A stretch of DNA of 64,000 nt, taken from positions 558,001 to 622,000 of the forward strand of contig JAEBDY010000001.1 of the NCBI GenBank assembly GCA_049997955.1. Direction: 5' to 3'. Position numbers and translations under genes: made by a program. The notes below the pieces were generated by a model. It searched no databases. It was not told the DNA's origin and saw only the letters and a list, made by a program, of their open reading frames with translations. The first letter of the stretch is position 1. The number at the start of each line of letters is the position of its first letter. This document shows positions 56,365 through 64,000 of the stretch, in pieces. The DNA comes from Umezawaea sp049997955. Lineage in GTDB: Bacteria > Actinomycetota > Actinomycetes > Mycobacteriales > Pseudonocardiaceae.

Positions 56365-56431
56365 GGCAGTTCTAGGGCGGGGTTCGGGGAGGTTTCGCGG
56401 CGGCCGCCTCCCCGGATCTCGTCTGTTCCCT

Positions 56432-57028
56432 CTAGCGCTTGCGCCAGCCGTCCGCGCTGGCCCGCACGGTCCGCTCGAACACCGGCGCGATCTCCAGGCC
56501 GGGGGGCAGGATGCCGTAGATCTCCAGGCTGACCAGGCCGTGGCAGATGCTCCACAGCGCCAGGCCGATGACCTCGGGCGCCTCGTTCTCCAGGAACGAC
56601 CCGTTGTCGATGGCCCGCTGCACGGTCTTGACCACCGGGACGAACGTGCCGGACGCGGCGATGTAGGTCTCGGTGGTCGGCGAGAAGTCCGGCACGACCT
56701 TGCTGAACATGACCACGTAGAACTGGCGGTCCTGCAGCGCGCTCTCGCGGTAGGTCATCGCGATCTGGATGAGGTCCTCGACCGGGTCGTCGGTCTCGGG
56801 CACCATGGCGAGGCGTTCACCGAAGCGGCGGAAGCCCTCGTCGTACAGGGCGTCGAGGAGCGCGGGCTTGCCGCCGAAGAGCGAGTACACCGCGGTGGTC
56901 GAGGTATTGACGTCCGCGGCCAGCCGGCGCAAGCTCAACGCACTGGGTCCCTCGTTGGACAGCAGTTCGCCCGCGCGGTTCAGCAGCCGCACGCGGAGCG
57001 CGTCATCGTGGGTCTTGGGTCGAGGCAC
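56432..57028 (-). CDS. TetR-family regulator
   Basis: 198 residues from a GTG at 57028. The N-terminal HTH is typical (LLNRAGELLSNEGPSALSLRRLA, in parts; TTAVYSLFGGKPALLDALY). The C-terminal TetR_C-type domain is helical with GLALWSICHGLVSLEIYG. It is divergent from the CopG gene; an AT-rich palindrome lies between them. The ligand and regulon are unknown. Confidence 0.88.
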   Translation of the reverse strand: MPRPKTHDDALRVRLLNRAGELLSNEGPSALSLRRLAADVNTSTTAVYSLFGGKPALLDALYDEGFRRFGERLAMVPETDDPVEDLIQIAMTYRESALQDRQFYVVMFSKVVPDFSPTTETYIAASGTFVPVVKTVQRAIDNGSFLENEAPEVIGLALWSICHGLVSLEIYGILPPGLEIAPVFERTVRASADGWRKR

Positions 57029-57043
57029 CCGTCCATCGTATCG

Positions 57044-57054
57044 TAACAATGTTA
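57044..57054. promoter_or_regulatory. Probable TetR operator
   Basis: TAACAATGTTA is a 5-1-5 palindrome 16 bases upstream of the TetR start, in an AT-rich patch between TetR and the CopG gene at 57103. It may serve both directions. Confidence 0.45.
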
Positions 57055-57102
57055 TAAAACGAATCCTGGTGTCTGTGGTATCAGATTGGTACCGTCATCG
57101 GA

Positions 57103-57309
57103 ATGGCGATGACCCTGCGTCTGAACGACGAGGAGAGTCGGCGGCTCGCGGAACTCGCGGCTGCCGAAGGCCGGTCCAAGCAAGATGTGGTGCGGCTCGC
57201 GTTAGCCGACCGGTGGGCCCAGCTGCACAAGGACGAGCAGCTGGGAGAGGTGCTCAGCCGGGTGATGCCCAAGTACCGGGGCCTGCTCGACCGCCTCGGG
57301 TCCGCCTGA
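57103..57309 (+). CDS. CopG/ribbon-helix-helix antitoxin-like protein
   Basis: 68 residues. The opening MAMTLRLNDEESRRLAELA with the following helix (RSKQDVVRLALADRW) is a ribbon-helix-helix pattern, with a C-terminal tail that would cover a toxin. It precedes a Doc-like gene by 40 bp, the common actinobacterial antitoxin-toxin order, and probably represses the pair. Confidence 0.82.
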   Translation: MAMTLRLNDEESRRLAELAAAEGRSKQDVVRLALADRWAQLHKDEQLGEVLSRVMPKYRGLLDRLGSA

Positions 57310-57349
57310 CCCGTGAAGAAGTGTCGTACCTCTGTGATCAACTGACAGT

Positions 57350-57733
57350 GTGATCAACTACCTGGATGCCGGTGATCTGCTGGTGCTGGCCACCGCGGTG
57401 ACCGGCGGCGATCTCGTGGTGCGCGATCTCGGCCTGCTCGACTCCGCTGCTCACCGGCCTCGCGCCACCGTTCTGGGCGTGGAGGCCTACGACACGCTGT
57501 GGCTCAAGGCCGCGTCCCTGCTCGACTCCATCGTCCGCACCCGTCCACTCGTCGAGGGCAACTGGCGGCTCGCCTGGGTCGCCGTCGTCGCCTTCTGCGA
57601 CATCAACGGCTGGTGGGTCGACGCCGACGAGGAGGACGCGCTCGACCTCGTGCGCGCACTCGGTCGTGAGCAGACGGACGTCCCCGGCATGGCCGCCCAC
57701 CTCGAAGCTTGGGCACTGCCCAAGCCCGTCTGA
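57350..57733 (+). CDS. Doc-like protein with altered Fic motif
   Basis: 127 residues with the Doc architecture (LVVRDLGLLDSAAHRPR; LLDSIVRTRPLVEGNWRLAW). In related Doc toxins the motif is H-x-L-x-x-G-N-K-R. Here the His position is Arg65 and the Lys is Trp72, while Gly70-Asn71 and Arg73 are kept, so transferase activity is doubtful. The start GTG at 57350 lies in one of two 11-bp direct repeats. Partner of the CopG protein upstream. Confidence 0.8.
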   Translation: MINYLDAGDLLVLATAVTGGDLVVRDLGLLDSAAHRPRATVLGVEAYDTLWLKAASLLDSIVRTRPLVEGNWRLAWVAVVAFCDINGWWVDADEEDALDLVRALGREQTDVPGMAAHLEAWALPKPV

Positions 57734-57743
57734 GCGATTGGGC

Positions 57744-57774
57744 TTGACCTGGAGTGCACTCCAGCTCCTACGGT
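57744..57774 (+). promoter_or_regulatory. MerR-type promoter with 19-bp spacer
   Basis: TTGACC (57744-57749) and TACGGT (57769-57774) are separated by 19 bp. The palindrome CTGGAGTGCACTCCAG (57749-57764) fills most of the spacer. This over-long spacing with the operator inside is the hallmark of MerR-activated promoters. The GTG of the MerR gene begins six bases after the -10 site. Confidence 0.85.
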
Positions 57775-57780
57775 CGTGGG

Positions 57781-58170
57781 GTGACTCATTCGATCGCCCA
57801 GGCGGCCGCGCACAGCGGGCTGTCGATCGACACCCTCCGCTACTACGAACGGATCGGCCTGGTGGACCCGCCCGCCCGCGACTCGGGCGGGCGGCGGACC
57901 TACTCCGACGCGGACCTGGACTGGCTCGTCTTCCTGACCAGGCTCCGCACCACCGGCATGCCGATCAAGATGATGCGCGAGTACGCGCAGCTCCAGCACA
58001 TCGGCAACGTCACCAGGGGCGCGCGGCAGCAGATCCTGCTCGACCACCGCGCCGACGTCCGCGCCCGCATCGCCGAACTCCAGTCGAGCCTCGCTGTGCT
58101 CGACTACAAGGTCGACCTCTACTCCAGGCTCATGGCCGAGGAGGAGCAGGTCCAAGCGGCCACGGCGTGA
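57781..58170 (+). CDS. MerR-family regulator
   Basis: 129 residues. The winged-helix start IAQAAAHSGLSIDTLRYYERIGLVDP and the GRRTYSDADLDWLVFLTRLR segment, each quoted in part here, are standard MerR; a coiled-coil helix of about 45 residues follows. There is no metal-binding Cys, so an organic or stress signal is likely. It sits upstream of two aldo-keto reductase genes and presumably activates all three from the promoter at 57744. Confidence 0.9.
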   Translation: MTHSIAQAAAHSGLSIDTLRYYERIGLVDPPARDSGGRRTYSDADLDWLVFLTRLRTTGMPIKMMREYAQLQHIGNVTRGARQQILLDHRADVRARIAELQSSLAVLDYKVDLYSRLMAEEEQVQAATA

Positions 58171-58216
58171 CGCCGCCCCGCACCTTTCCGCACACCGACC
58201 ACCGGGGGATGACGAG

Positions 58217-59179
58217 ATGACCACCAGATTTCTGGGTTCGCTGGAGGTCGGGCCGCAGGGCCTCGGCTGCATGGGGATGAGCCAGTCCTACGGCGCGGCC
58301 GACGAGGGCGAGTCGATCGCCACGATCCACCGCGCGCTGGAACTCGGCGTGACGCTGCTCGACACCGCGGACGTCTACGGCGCGGGCGCGAACGAGGAGC
58401 TGGTCGGCCGCGCCATCGCCGACCGCCGCGACTCCGTCGTGCTCGCGACCAAGTTCGGCTTCATCCGCGGGCCCGACCAGGTCCGTGGTGACGCCGAGTA
58501 CGTCCGGCAGGCGTGCGACGCGTCGCTCAAGCGGCTCGGCGTCGACCACATCGACCTCTACTACCAGCACCGCGTCGACCCGGCGGTGCCGATCGAGGAC
58601 ACCGTCGGCGCCATGGCGGAACTGGTCGAGCAGGGCAAGGTGCGGCACCTCGGCCTGTCCGAGGCGAGCGCCGCCACGATCCGCCGGGCGCACGCCGTGC
58701 ACCCCATCTCGGCGTTGCAGAGCGAGTGGTCGCTGTGGACCCGCGACGTGGAGGCCGAGATCGCGCCGACGTGCTTCGAGCTGGGCGTCGGCGTGGTGCC
58801 GTTCTCGCCGCTCGGCCGGGGGTTCCTGACCGGCGCGGTCACCTCGCTCGCCGACCTCGGCGAGGACGACATGCGCCGCGGCCTGCCGCGCTTCGCACAG
58901 GACAACTTCGACCGCAACACGGCCATCGTGACCGCGGTCCGCTCGCTGGCCGCCGACCGCGGGGTGACCGCCGGGCAGCTCGCGCTCGCCTGGGTGCAGC
59001 ACCGCGGGTCGACCGTCGTGCCGATCCCCGGCACCAAGCGCCGCAAGTACCTGGAGGAGAACGTCGCCGCGGTCGCCGTGGAGCTGACCGCCGACGACCT
59101 CGCCGCCATCGACGCCGCCGTACCGGCCGTGGCGGGCGACCGCTACACGGCCGAAATGCTCCGCCTCACCAACACCTGA
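58217..59179 (+). CDS. Aldo-keto reductase 1
   Basis: 320 residues of the AKR superfamily. The tetrad is intact: Asp49, Tyr54, Lys79 and His118 (LLDTADVYG, LATKFG, YYQHRVD), and NADPH contacts lie in IPGTKRRKYLEENV. It reduces aldehydes or ketones. It is in the MerR operon and is about 70 percent identical by eye to the next gene, so a tandem duplication is likely. Confidence 0.93.
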   Translation: MTTRFLGSLEVGPQGLGCMGMSQSYGAADEGESIATIHRALELGVTLLDTADVYGAGANEELVGRAIADRRDSVVLATKFGFIRGPDQVRGDAEYVRQACDASLKRLGVDHIDLYYQHRVDPAVPIEDTVGAMAELVEQGKVRHLGLSEASAATIRRAHAVHPISALQSEWSLWTRDVEAEIAPTCFELGVGVVPFSPLGRGFLTGAVTSLADLGEDDMRRGLPRFAQDNFDRNTAIVTAVRSLAADRGVTAGQLALAWVQHRGSTVVPIPGTKRRKYLEENVAAVAVELTADDLAAIDAAVPAVAGDRYTAEMLRLTNT

Positions 59180-59187
59180 GGACGATG

Positions 59188-60174
59188 ATGACCAACCGCT
59201 TTCTCGGCCCGCTGGAAGTCAGCCCGCAAGGACTCGGCTGCATGGGCATGAGCGCCTTCTACGGCGACCGCAGCGACGAAGCCGAATCCGTCGCCACGAT
59301 CCACCGGGCGCTCGACCTCGGCATCACGATGCTCGACACGTCCGACGCCTACGGCCCGCACACCAACGAGGAGCTGGTCGGCCGCGCCATCGCCGACCGC
59401 CGCGACTCCGTCGTGCTGGCCACCAAGTTCGGCATCGCCGAACGCGACGCGGACGGCCACGCCCGCATCCGCGGCGACGCCGACTACGTCCGGTCCGCGG
59501 CCGAGGGCTCGCTGAAGCGCCTCGGCCTGGACCACGTCGACCTGTACTACCAGCACCGCGTCGACCGGACCGTGCCGATCGAGGAGACCGTCGGCGCGAT
59601 GGCCGCGCTGGTCGAGCAGGGCAAGGTCCGCCACCTGGGCCTGTCCGAGGCCAGCGCGGACAACATCCGGCGCGCGCACGCCGTGCACCCGATCACGGCC
59701 GTCCAGTTCGAGTGGTCCCTGTGGTCGCGGGAGATCGAGGAGGAGATCGTTCCGACGGCCCGCGAACTGGGCATCGGCATCGTCGCCTACTCGCCGCTCG
59801 GCCGCGGTTTCCTGACCGGGAGCATCACGTCCACCGACGACCTGGAGCCCGGCGATTTCCGCCGGGTCGCACAGCCCAGGTTCGCCGAGGAGAACCTGGC
59901 CAAGAACCAGGCGCTCATCGAGTCGCTCCGAGCGGTCGCCGCCGAACACGACGTCACGCCTGGTCAGATCGCACTGGCCTGGGTGCAGCACCGGGGAGCG
60001 GACGTGGTGCCGATTCCGGGGACCAAGCGCCGCAAGTACCTGGAGGAGAACGTCGCGGCGGCATCTCTGGCCTTGAGCGCGGAGCAACTGACCGCCATCG
60101 AGGCCGCAGTGCCCGCCGACGCGGTGTCAGGTGACCGGTATTCGGAGGGCAGCATGAAGTCGATCAACCGGTAA
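59188..60174 (+). CDS. Aldo-keto reductase 2
   Basis: 328 residues, paralogous to the preceding gene with the same tetrad (Asp50, Tyr55, Lys80, and His in YYQHRVD) and the same IPGTKRRKYLEENV cofactor segment. GAGG six bases before the ATG at 59188 favours it over the ATG three bases earlier. It begins eight bases after gene 1. The two differ in the substrate loop between residues 82 and 92, where this one has an insert. Confidence 0.93.
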   Translation: MTNRFLGPLEVSPQGLGCMGMSAFYGDRSDEAESVATIHRALDLGITMLDTSDAYGPHTNEELVGRAIADRRDSVVLATKFGIAERDADGHARIRGDADYVRSAAEGSLKRLGLDHVDLYYQHRVDRTVPIEETVGAMAALVEQGKVRHLGLSEASADNIRRAHAVHPITAVQFEWSLWSREIEEEIVPTARELGIGIVAYSPLGRGFLTGSITSTDDLEPGDFRRVAQPRFAEENLAKNQALIESLRAVAAEHDVTPGQIALAWVQHRGADVVPIPGTKRRKYLEENVAAASLALSAEQLTAIEAAVPADAVSGDRYSEGSMKSINR

Positions 60175-60340
60175 GGCCCCGGGTGATCTGCTGCGCGGTC
60201 CGGGCGACCCACAGCGGAAGCCCAACAGCGGTGGTCGACGCACCAACACCGGCCACGCGGTCCGGGGGGCCGGGGGCCCGGAAGGCCAGGGGGCGGGGGG
60301 CGGGTGACCCACGGCTAAGCCGAGGTCAGCGTCCTGGACG

Positions 60341-60457
60341 TGGCCGATTTTACTCGGGGGATTTGACCCTTAAAATTGGAGATCGGGCAGGCTTTCGGGA
60401 CTGCCCTTTTAGCCCGATCAAGGGTCAAATCAAGGGGTCCCCGAGTCAAATCGGCCA
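60341..60457 (+). repeat. Palindromic repeat family I, copy C
   Basis: 117 bp with ends TGGCCGATTT / AAATCGGCCA and arms ACTCGGGG / CCCCGAGT, where copies A and B have ACTTGGGG / CCCCAAGT; the change is compensated on both sides. It lies in the 673-bp gap after the aldo-keto reductases. Confidence 0.92.
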
Positions 60458-60640
60458 CAGCACGACGGCGGCTGGGCCAGCGCTGGGGTGATCGGGAGTC
60501 GCCATCGGCTTCTCCACCGCTGGAAGCCGGAGTAGGCCGCTTGGCACCCCCGAAGCAGTCGGCTGCGTGCGGCCACCGGAACCGAAGCCCACGGCCCGTC
60601 GGACCCGCGCGTAGAGGTCGCGGTGGTTCCCCCTACGCCA

Positions 60641-60782
60641 CCCCGCTCGCGCAATTGTCTCGATCATTTTCCTTGATTTGTCAAGGCGGGAAAGATGCCT
60701 TGACAAACGAAGGAAAATGCTGAGGACGCTTCGGATCGGGGCGGCGGAGGGGGAGTGCGTCGGGTTGGGTGCGTGCTTCCGC
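60641..60782 (-). repeat. Hairpin repeat family II, copy 3
   Basis: 142 bp in inverted orientation. Stem 60665-60687 with 60697-60719 (21 of 23 pairs) around GGGAAAGAT. The outer arm CATTTTCC / GGAAAATG differs from both other copies but pairs. The rest of the gap (60175-60847) has no gene that I can support. Confidence 0.9.
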
Positions 60783-60785
60783 TTT

Positions 60786-60857
60786 GCCGGTGGTGCCGTT
60801 CAGCTGCTCGCCGGTGGTGCCGTTCAGTTGCTTGCCGGTGGGGCCGTTCAGCAGCTT
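60786..60857 (-). repeat. Three 24-bp tandem repeats at the flavodoxin-like gene end
   Basis: The unit GCCGGTGGTGCCGTTCAG followed by six variable bases occurs three times without gap. The last unit overlaps the final ten bases of the minus-strand gene at 60848. Read on the minus strand in another frame, the units give LNGTTGxQ-type octapeptides. Confidence 0.88.
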
Positions 60858-61294
60858 GCCGCTGTGGTGGCGCCCAGTTCCCAGCAGGCTTCCAGTGCCG
60901 CCTTGTCCGGTGTGCCCGTCAATTCCAGTGGCTTTGCCACCGGTTTCCAGCCGAGGGCCTTCGCGATGCCTTGGACGCTGGTCACCGCGCCCTCCACGCC
61001 CAGGTTTCCGTGCACGTACAGCCCGTACGGTCGTCCGGCTGTCGAATCCAGGCACGGGTAGTAGACGGTGTCGAAGAAGTGCTTCAGCGCGCCTGACATG
61101 TAGCCGATGTTGGCGGGCGTGCCCAGCAGGTAGCCGTCCGCCGCGAGCACGTCCGACGCGGTTGCCTCCAGTGCCGCGCGCCGCACCACTTCCACGCCCT
61201 CGACTTCCGGCGTGGACGCTCCGGCCAGCACTGCCGAGAAGATCTCGTGCATCGCCGGTGACGGGGTGTGGTGGATGATCAACAAGCGGGGCAT
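60848..61294 (-). CDS. Flavodoxin-like NAD(P)H-dependent reductase
   Basis: 148 residues from the ATG at 61294. The FMN-phosphate loop IIHHTPSPAMHEIF near the N terminus, GYLLGTPANIGYMSGALKHFFD (quoted in parts) and YVHGNLGVEGAV fit the flavodoxin/WrbA-type reductases. It is soluble and probably binds FMN. The end of the gene overlaps a tandem repeat, so its C terminus (ATTAASC) may be recent. Confidence 0.82.
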   Translation of the reverse strand: MPRLLIIHHTPSPAMHEIFSAVLAGASTPEVEGVEVVRRAALEATASDVLAADGYLLGTPANIGYMSGALKHFFDTVYYPCLDSTAGRPYGLYVHGNLGVEGAVTSVQGIAKALGWKPVAKPLELTGTPDKAALEACWELGATTAASC

Positions 61295-61345
61295 GGAACC
61301 AGTGTGGCTCGTGTGCGTCCTAGTAGTCACATACAGGAGGGGGTC

Positions 61346-61678
61346 ATGGACACTTCAATCATGCGGTCCAGTAGTCGTGAGAAGCGCATCACGTGGGGTG
61401 GCGGTCTGTCGATCAGCAGTGGCCTGATCGGGTTGCCGCTGGTTTTTGTCGGGGTGTGGCCGACGTTCGACCACAGTCCGTGGGACGTCAACACGATGAT
61501 CCTGGGTGCTGGTGTCTTCCTCTGCGCGGTGAGCTACATCCTCGGCCGGATCGCGGTCGCTGCCTTCACCGAGGAGAGGCGTCGGCCGGTGAGTCCGCCC
61601 GCGAGACGCCCCTACGTGGTGGCGGGCGTCTCGCTGGCGATCTCGATCCTCTGCCTGGTGATCGCCTTGATCAGCTGA
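61346..61678 (+). CDS. Small membrane protein
   Basis: 110 residues from an ATG with AGGAGGGGG upstream. Three membrane helices are seen (SISSGLIGLPLVFVGVW; ILGAGVFLCAVSYILGRIA; YVVAGVSLAISILCLVIALI, the last ending the protein). No family is recognised. Its last eight bases overlap the convergent mutase gene. Confidence 0.65.
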   Translation: MDTSIMRSSSREKRITWGGGLSISSGLIGLPLVFVGVWPTFDHSPWDVNTMILGAGVFLCAVSYILGRIAVAAFTEERRRPVSPPARRPYVVAGVSLAISILCLVIALIS

Positions 61679-63293
61679 GCAGCCGTTCCACCTGTGCCCT
61701 GAGTTCCGCTAGGCGTTCACGGGCCCGGTCGTGGGCGGGCGGTAGTTCGTCCGCGACCGGTTCCACCACTTCCAGGTACGCCTTGAGCTTCGGTTCGGTG
61801 CCGGACGGGCGGACGACGACGCGCACGCCCGGTGCGGTGAGGCGGACGACGTCCGCCTTCGGCATCAGGTCCTCGTAGGCGAAGCCGTCCGGCGGGAACC
61901 GCCTCAGCCTGGCCATGAGGGCGCCGATGGCGGACAGGTCGGTGAACCGCAGCGAGACCTGGTCCGTCAGGTGCACGCCGTGGTCGACGGCCAGCTGGTC
62001 CAGGGCGTCCAGGAGGGTCTTGTCCGCCGCCTTGAGGGTGGCGGCCAGGTCGCAGGCCAGCACGGCGGCCGAGATGCCGTCCTTGTCGGTGACCGAATCC
62101 GGGTCGACGCAGTGGCCCAGGGCCTCCTCGTACGCGTAGACCAGGCCCTCGCCCGCGCGGACCAGCCACTTGAAGCCGGTCAGGGTCTCCGCGTACCTGG
62201 CACCCTGCGCCTCGGCGATCTCGCCCAGCAGCGACGACGACACGATCGTGGTCGCTACCAACGGGTCCGGGTGGGCGGTCCGGTCCAGTGTGGACAGCAC
62301 CAGGGAGCCGAGCAGCACCCCCGTCTCGTCGCCGCGCAGCATCCGCCACGTGCCGTCCCTGCCGCGCACGCCCAGCGCGCAGCGGTCCGCGTCCGGGTCC
62401 AGTGCGATGGCCAGGTCGGCGTTCTCCGCCGCCGCCAGCGCCAGCAGCTCGTCGGCCGCGCCGGGCTCCTCCGGGTTCGGGAACGCCACCGTGGGGAAGT
62501 CCGGGTCCGGAACGGCCTGGTTCCGCACGACGCGCACGTCGGTGAAACCGGCGCGCCGCAACGCTTCCACGGCCGTCTGACCGCCGACACCGTGCATCGG
62601 GGTCAACGCCACCCGCAGGTCGCGAGCGGTGCCGTGCGGCAGGGTCGCGACGCGTTCCAGGTACTCGTCCACCTCGGCGTCCGAGACCTGCTGCCAGTCG
62701 GTCGACGTCGGCACTGACACGGCGGCGGGCACGCGGGCCACGGCCGCCTCGATCTCGCGGTCCGCCGGGGGCACGATCTGGCCGCCGCCCGCCAGGTACA
62801 GCTTGTAGCCGTTGTCGGCGGGCGGGTTGTGCGACGCGGTGATCTGCACGCCGGCCACGGCGTCGTGCTTGCGGACCAGGAACGCCAGCACGGGCGTCGG
62901 CAGCGGGCGGGGCAGGACGCGGACGGTGAAGCCCGCGGCGGCCAGCACACCCGCCGCTGCCTGGCAGAAGTCCTCCGAGCCGTGGCGGGCGTCGCGGCCG
63001 ACGAACACGGTGCCGGTGTGGCCGTTCGCGCGCAGCCAGTCCGCCAGACCCGCCGTGGTGCGGACGACGACGGCGCGGTTCATCCCGTTCGGACCCGCCC
63101 GGACCGGGCCGCGCAGGCCTGCCGTGCCGAACGTGAGCGGCCCGACCATGCGGTCGGCCAGGTCCTCCGCCGCTCCCGGCGCTCCGCCCATGGCCTGCGC
63201 CAGCACCCCCTGGAGTTCCGCGCGGGCCGCGGGGTCCGGGTCGTCGGCGATCCAGCGGAACGCGGCGTCGCGCAGGGCGGGGGACAGGCTCAT
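61671..63293 (-). CDS. Phosphosugar mutase (phosphomannomutase/phosphopentomutase type)
   Basis: 540 residues of the alpha-phosphohexomutase superfamily. The phosphoserine loop TASHNPPADNG, the metal loop DPDADRCA, the sugar loop region around EALGHCVD and the phosphate site RPSGTEPKLKAY are present. Its start overlaps the PNP stop codon (ATGA), so it probably handles ribose- or deoxyribose-1-phosphate made by PNP, the job of DeoB, which is not seen here. Confidence 0.9.
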   Translation of the reverse strand: MSLSPALRDAAFRWIADDPDPAARAELQGVLAQAMGGAPGAAEDLADRMVGPLTFGTAGLRGPVRAGPNGMNRAVVVRTTAGLADWLRANGHTGTVFVGRDARHGSEDFCQAAAGVLAAAGFTVRVLPRPLPTPVLAFLVRKHDAVAGVQITASHNPPADNGYKLYLAGGGQIVPPADREIEAAVARVPAAVSVPTSTDWQQVSDAEVDEYLERVATLPHGTARDLRVALTPMHGVGGQTAVEALRRAGFTDVRVVRNQAVPDPDFPTVAFPNPEEPGAADELLALAAAENADLAIALDPDADRCALGVRGRDGTWRMLRGDETGVLLGSLVLSTLDRTAHPDPLVATTIVSSSLLGEIAEAQGARYAETLTGFKWLVRAGEGLVYAYEEALGHCVDPDSVTDKDGISAAVLACDLAATLKAADKTLLDALDQLAVDHGVHLTDQVSLRFTDLSAIGALMARLRRFPPDGFAYEDLMPKADVVRLTAPGVRVVVRPSGTEPKLKAYLEVVEPVADELPPAHDRARERLAELRAQVERLLS

Positions 63294-64000
63294 GCCCTGG
63301 CCACCAGCTCGCGCAGCAGCCCGCCCATGCGGGACGCGGCGGCGGCGCCCGCCTCCAGCACCTCCTGGTGGTTCAGCGGCTGGCCGGTGATGCCCGCGGC
63401 CAGGTTCGTCACCAGCGACAGGCCGAACACCTCCACGCCCTCGGCGCGGGCCGCGATGGCCTCCAGCACGGTCGACATGCCGACCAGGTCGGCGCCCATC
63501 GTGCGCAGCATCCGGATCTCGGCGGGCGTCTCGAAGTGCGGGCCCGGCAGGCCCGCGTACACGCCCTCCTCCAGCGAGGGGTCGATCTCCAGCGCGACGG
63601 CGCGCAGCCGCGGCGAGTACAGGTCGGTCAGGTCCACGAACCGGGCGCCCACCAGCGGTGACGACGCGGTCAGGTTCAGGTGGTCGCTGATCAGCACGGG
63701 CTGGCCGACGGTCATGCCCTGGCGCAGGCCGCCCGCGGCGTTGGTCAGCACGACGGTGCGCGCGCCCGCGGCGGCGATGGTGCGCACGCCGTGCACGACC
63801 TTCGCGATGCCCTTGCCCTCGTAGCCGTGCGTGCGACCCAGCATGACCAGCACGTTCTTGTCGCCGACCGGCACCGAGCGGATCGTGCCGCCGTGGCCGA
63901 CGGCCGTGGGGGCGTCGAAGCCCGGCAGGTCGCCGATCGGGACCTCCGCGGCGGGCTCGCCGATCAGGTCGGCGGCCGGGCGCCAGCCCGAGCCGAGCAC
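63290..64000 (-). CDS. Purine nucleoside phosphorylase (5' end outside the window)
   Basis: 236 residues of the C-terminal part; the frame is open to the window edge and LGSGW is the phosphate loop normally near residue 35, so about 30 N-terminal residues are missing. GRTHGYEG, LTNAAGGLRQGMTVG, GPHFETPAEI and the final NHQEVLEAG mark the trimeric family. It splits inosine and guanosine type nucleosides for salvage. The next gene on its transcript is the sugar mutase. Confidence 0.95.
   Translation of the reverse strand: MLGSGWRPAADLIGEPAAEVPIGDLPGFDAPTAVGHGGTIRSVPVGDKNVLVMLGRTHGYEGKGIAKVVHGVRTIAAAGARTVVLTNAAGGLRQGMTVGQPVLISDHLNLTASSPLVGARFVDLTDLYSPRLRAVALEIDPSLEEGVYAGLPGPHFETPAEIRMLRTMGADLVGMSTVLEAIAARAEGVEVFGLSLVTNLAAGITGQPLNHQEVLEAGAAAASRMGGLLRELVARA

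Overview
High-GC chromosomal DNA from an F420-producing actinobacterium, most likely of the Pseudonocardiaceae/Actinosynnema-Saccharothrix-Lentzea type. The grounds are very high GC at third codon positions, many GTG starts, a fused FbiC (cofactor F420), an ESX-like small-protein set, SCO4848-type membrane proteins, DasR-like operators in front of a chitinase, and gene orders (dacA / sdhCDAB, then BMP-ABC-cdd-deoA-add, then deoC, sugar mutase and PNP) that resemble one stretch of streptomycete chromosomes. The placement is inferred from gene content only; no phylogenetic marker was compared.

Layout. 0-11 kb: mixed small genes (ArsR/MFS pair, Ser/Thr kinase, DnaJ-NERD fusion, two tandem tRNA-like elements, GNAT, YjbR, YdjM-type hydrolase). 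11-22 kb: icd, secreted proteins, xthA disrupted downstream by an mntA-hepT toxin-antitoxin insertion with a 155-bp duplication, a Tat-exported phosphoesterase, fbiC, trpS. 22-29 kb: two copies of a palindromic intergenic repeat, a YhjD-like membrane protein, a D,D-carboxypeptidase and the sdhCDAB operon. 29-42 kb: a nucleoside uptake and salvage operon (BMP lipoprotein, two-domain ATPase, two permeases, cdd, deoA, a TPR protein) and add, with a possible structured leader RNA in front. 42-46 kb: conserved actinobacterial proteins and an ESX/NlpC-P60 set with YbaB-like proteins. 46-49 kb: SMI1/KNR4, a Panacea-Fic pair, VanZ. 49-55 kb: deoC with two aldehyde dehydrogenases, DUF1707, an oxidoreductase, upp. 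55-61 kb: DasR-type chitinase, TetR, CopG-Doc pair, MerR with two aldo-keto reductases, flavodoxin-like protein. 61-64 kb: phosphosugar mutase and purine nucleoside phosphorylase (cut by the window end).

How it fits together. Genes scattered over 34 kb make one pathway: nucleosides are imported by the BMP-ABC system, deaminated (Add, Cdd), phosphorolysed (DeoA, PNP), their pentose phosphates isomerised (phosphosugar mutase), deoxyribose-5-phosphate split by DeoC, the acetaldehyde probably oxidised by the adjacent aldehyde dehydrogenase, and uracil recovered by Upp.

The least explained material is intergenic. Two families of short palindromic repeats (three copies each) keep their base pairing through compensatory changes, and one intergenic region carries a degenerate array with a period of about 20 bp. 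Three toxin-antitoxin-like modules (mntA-hepT broken, Panacea-Fic, CopG-Doc with the catalytic His replaced) lie in the window. No transposase, integrase, CRISPR array, rRNA or phage gene was seen.
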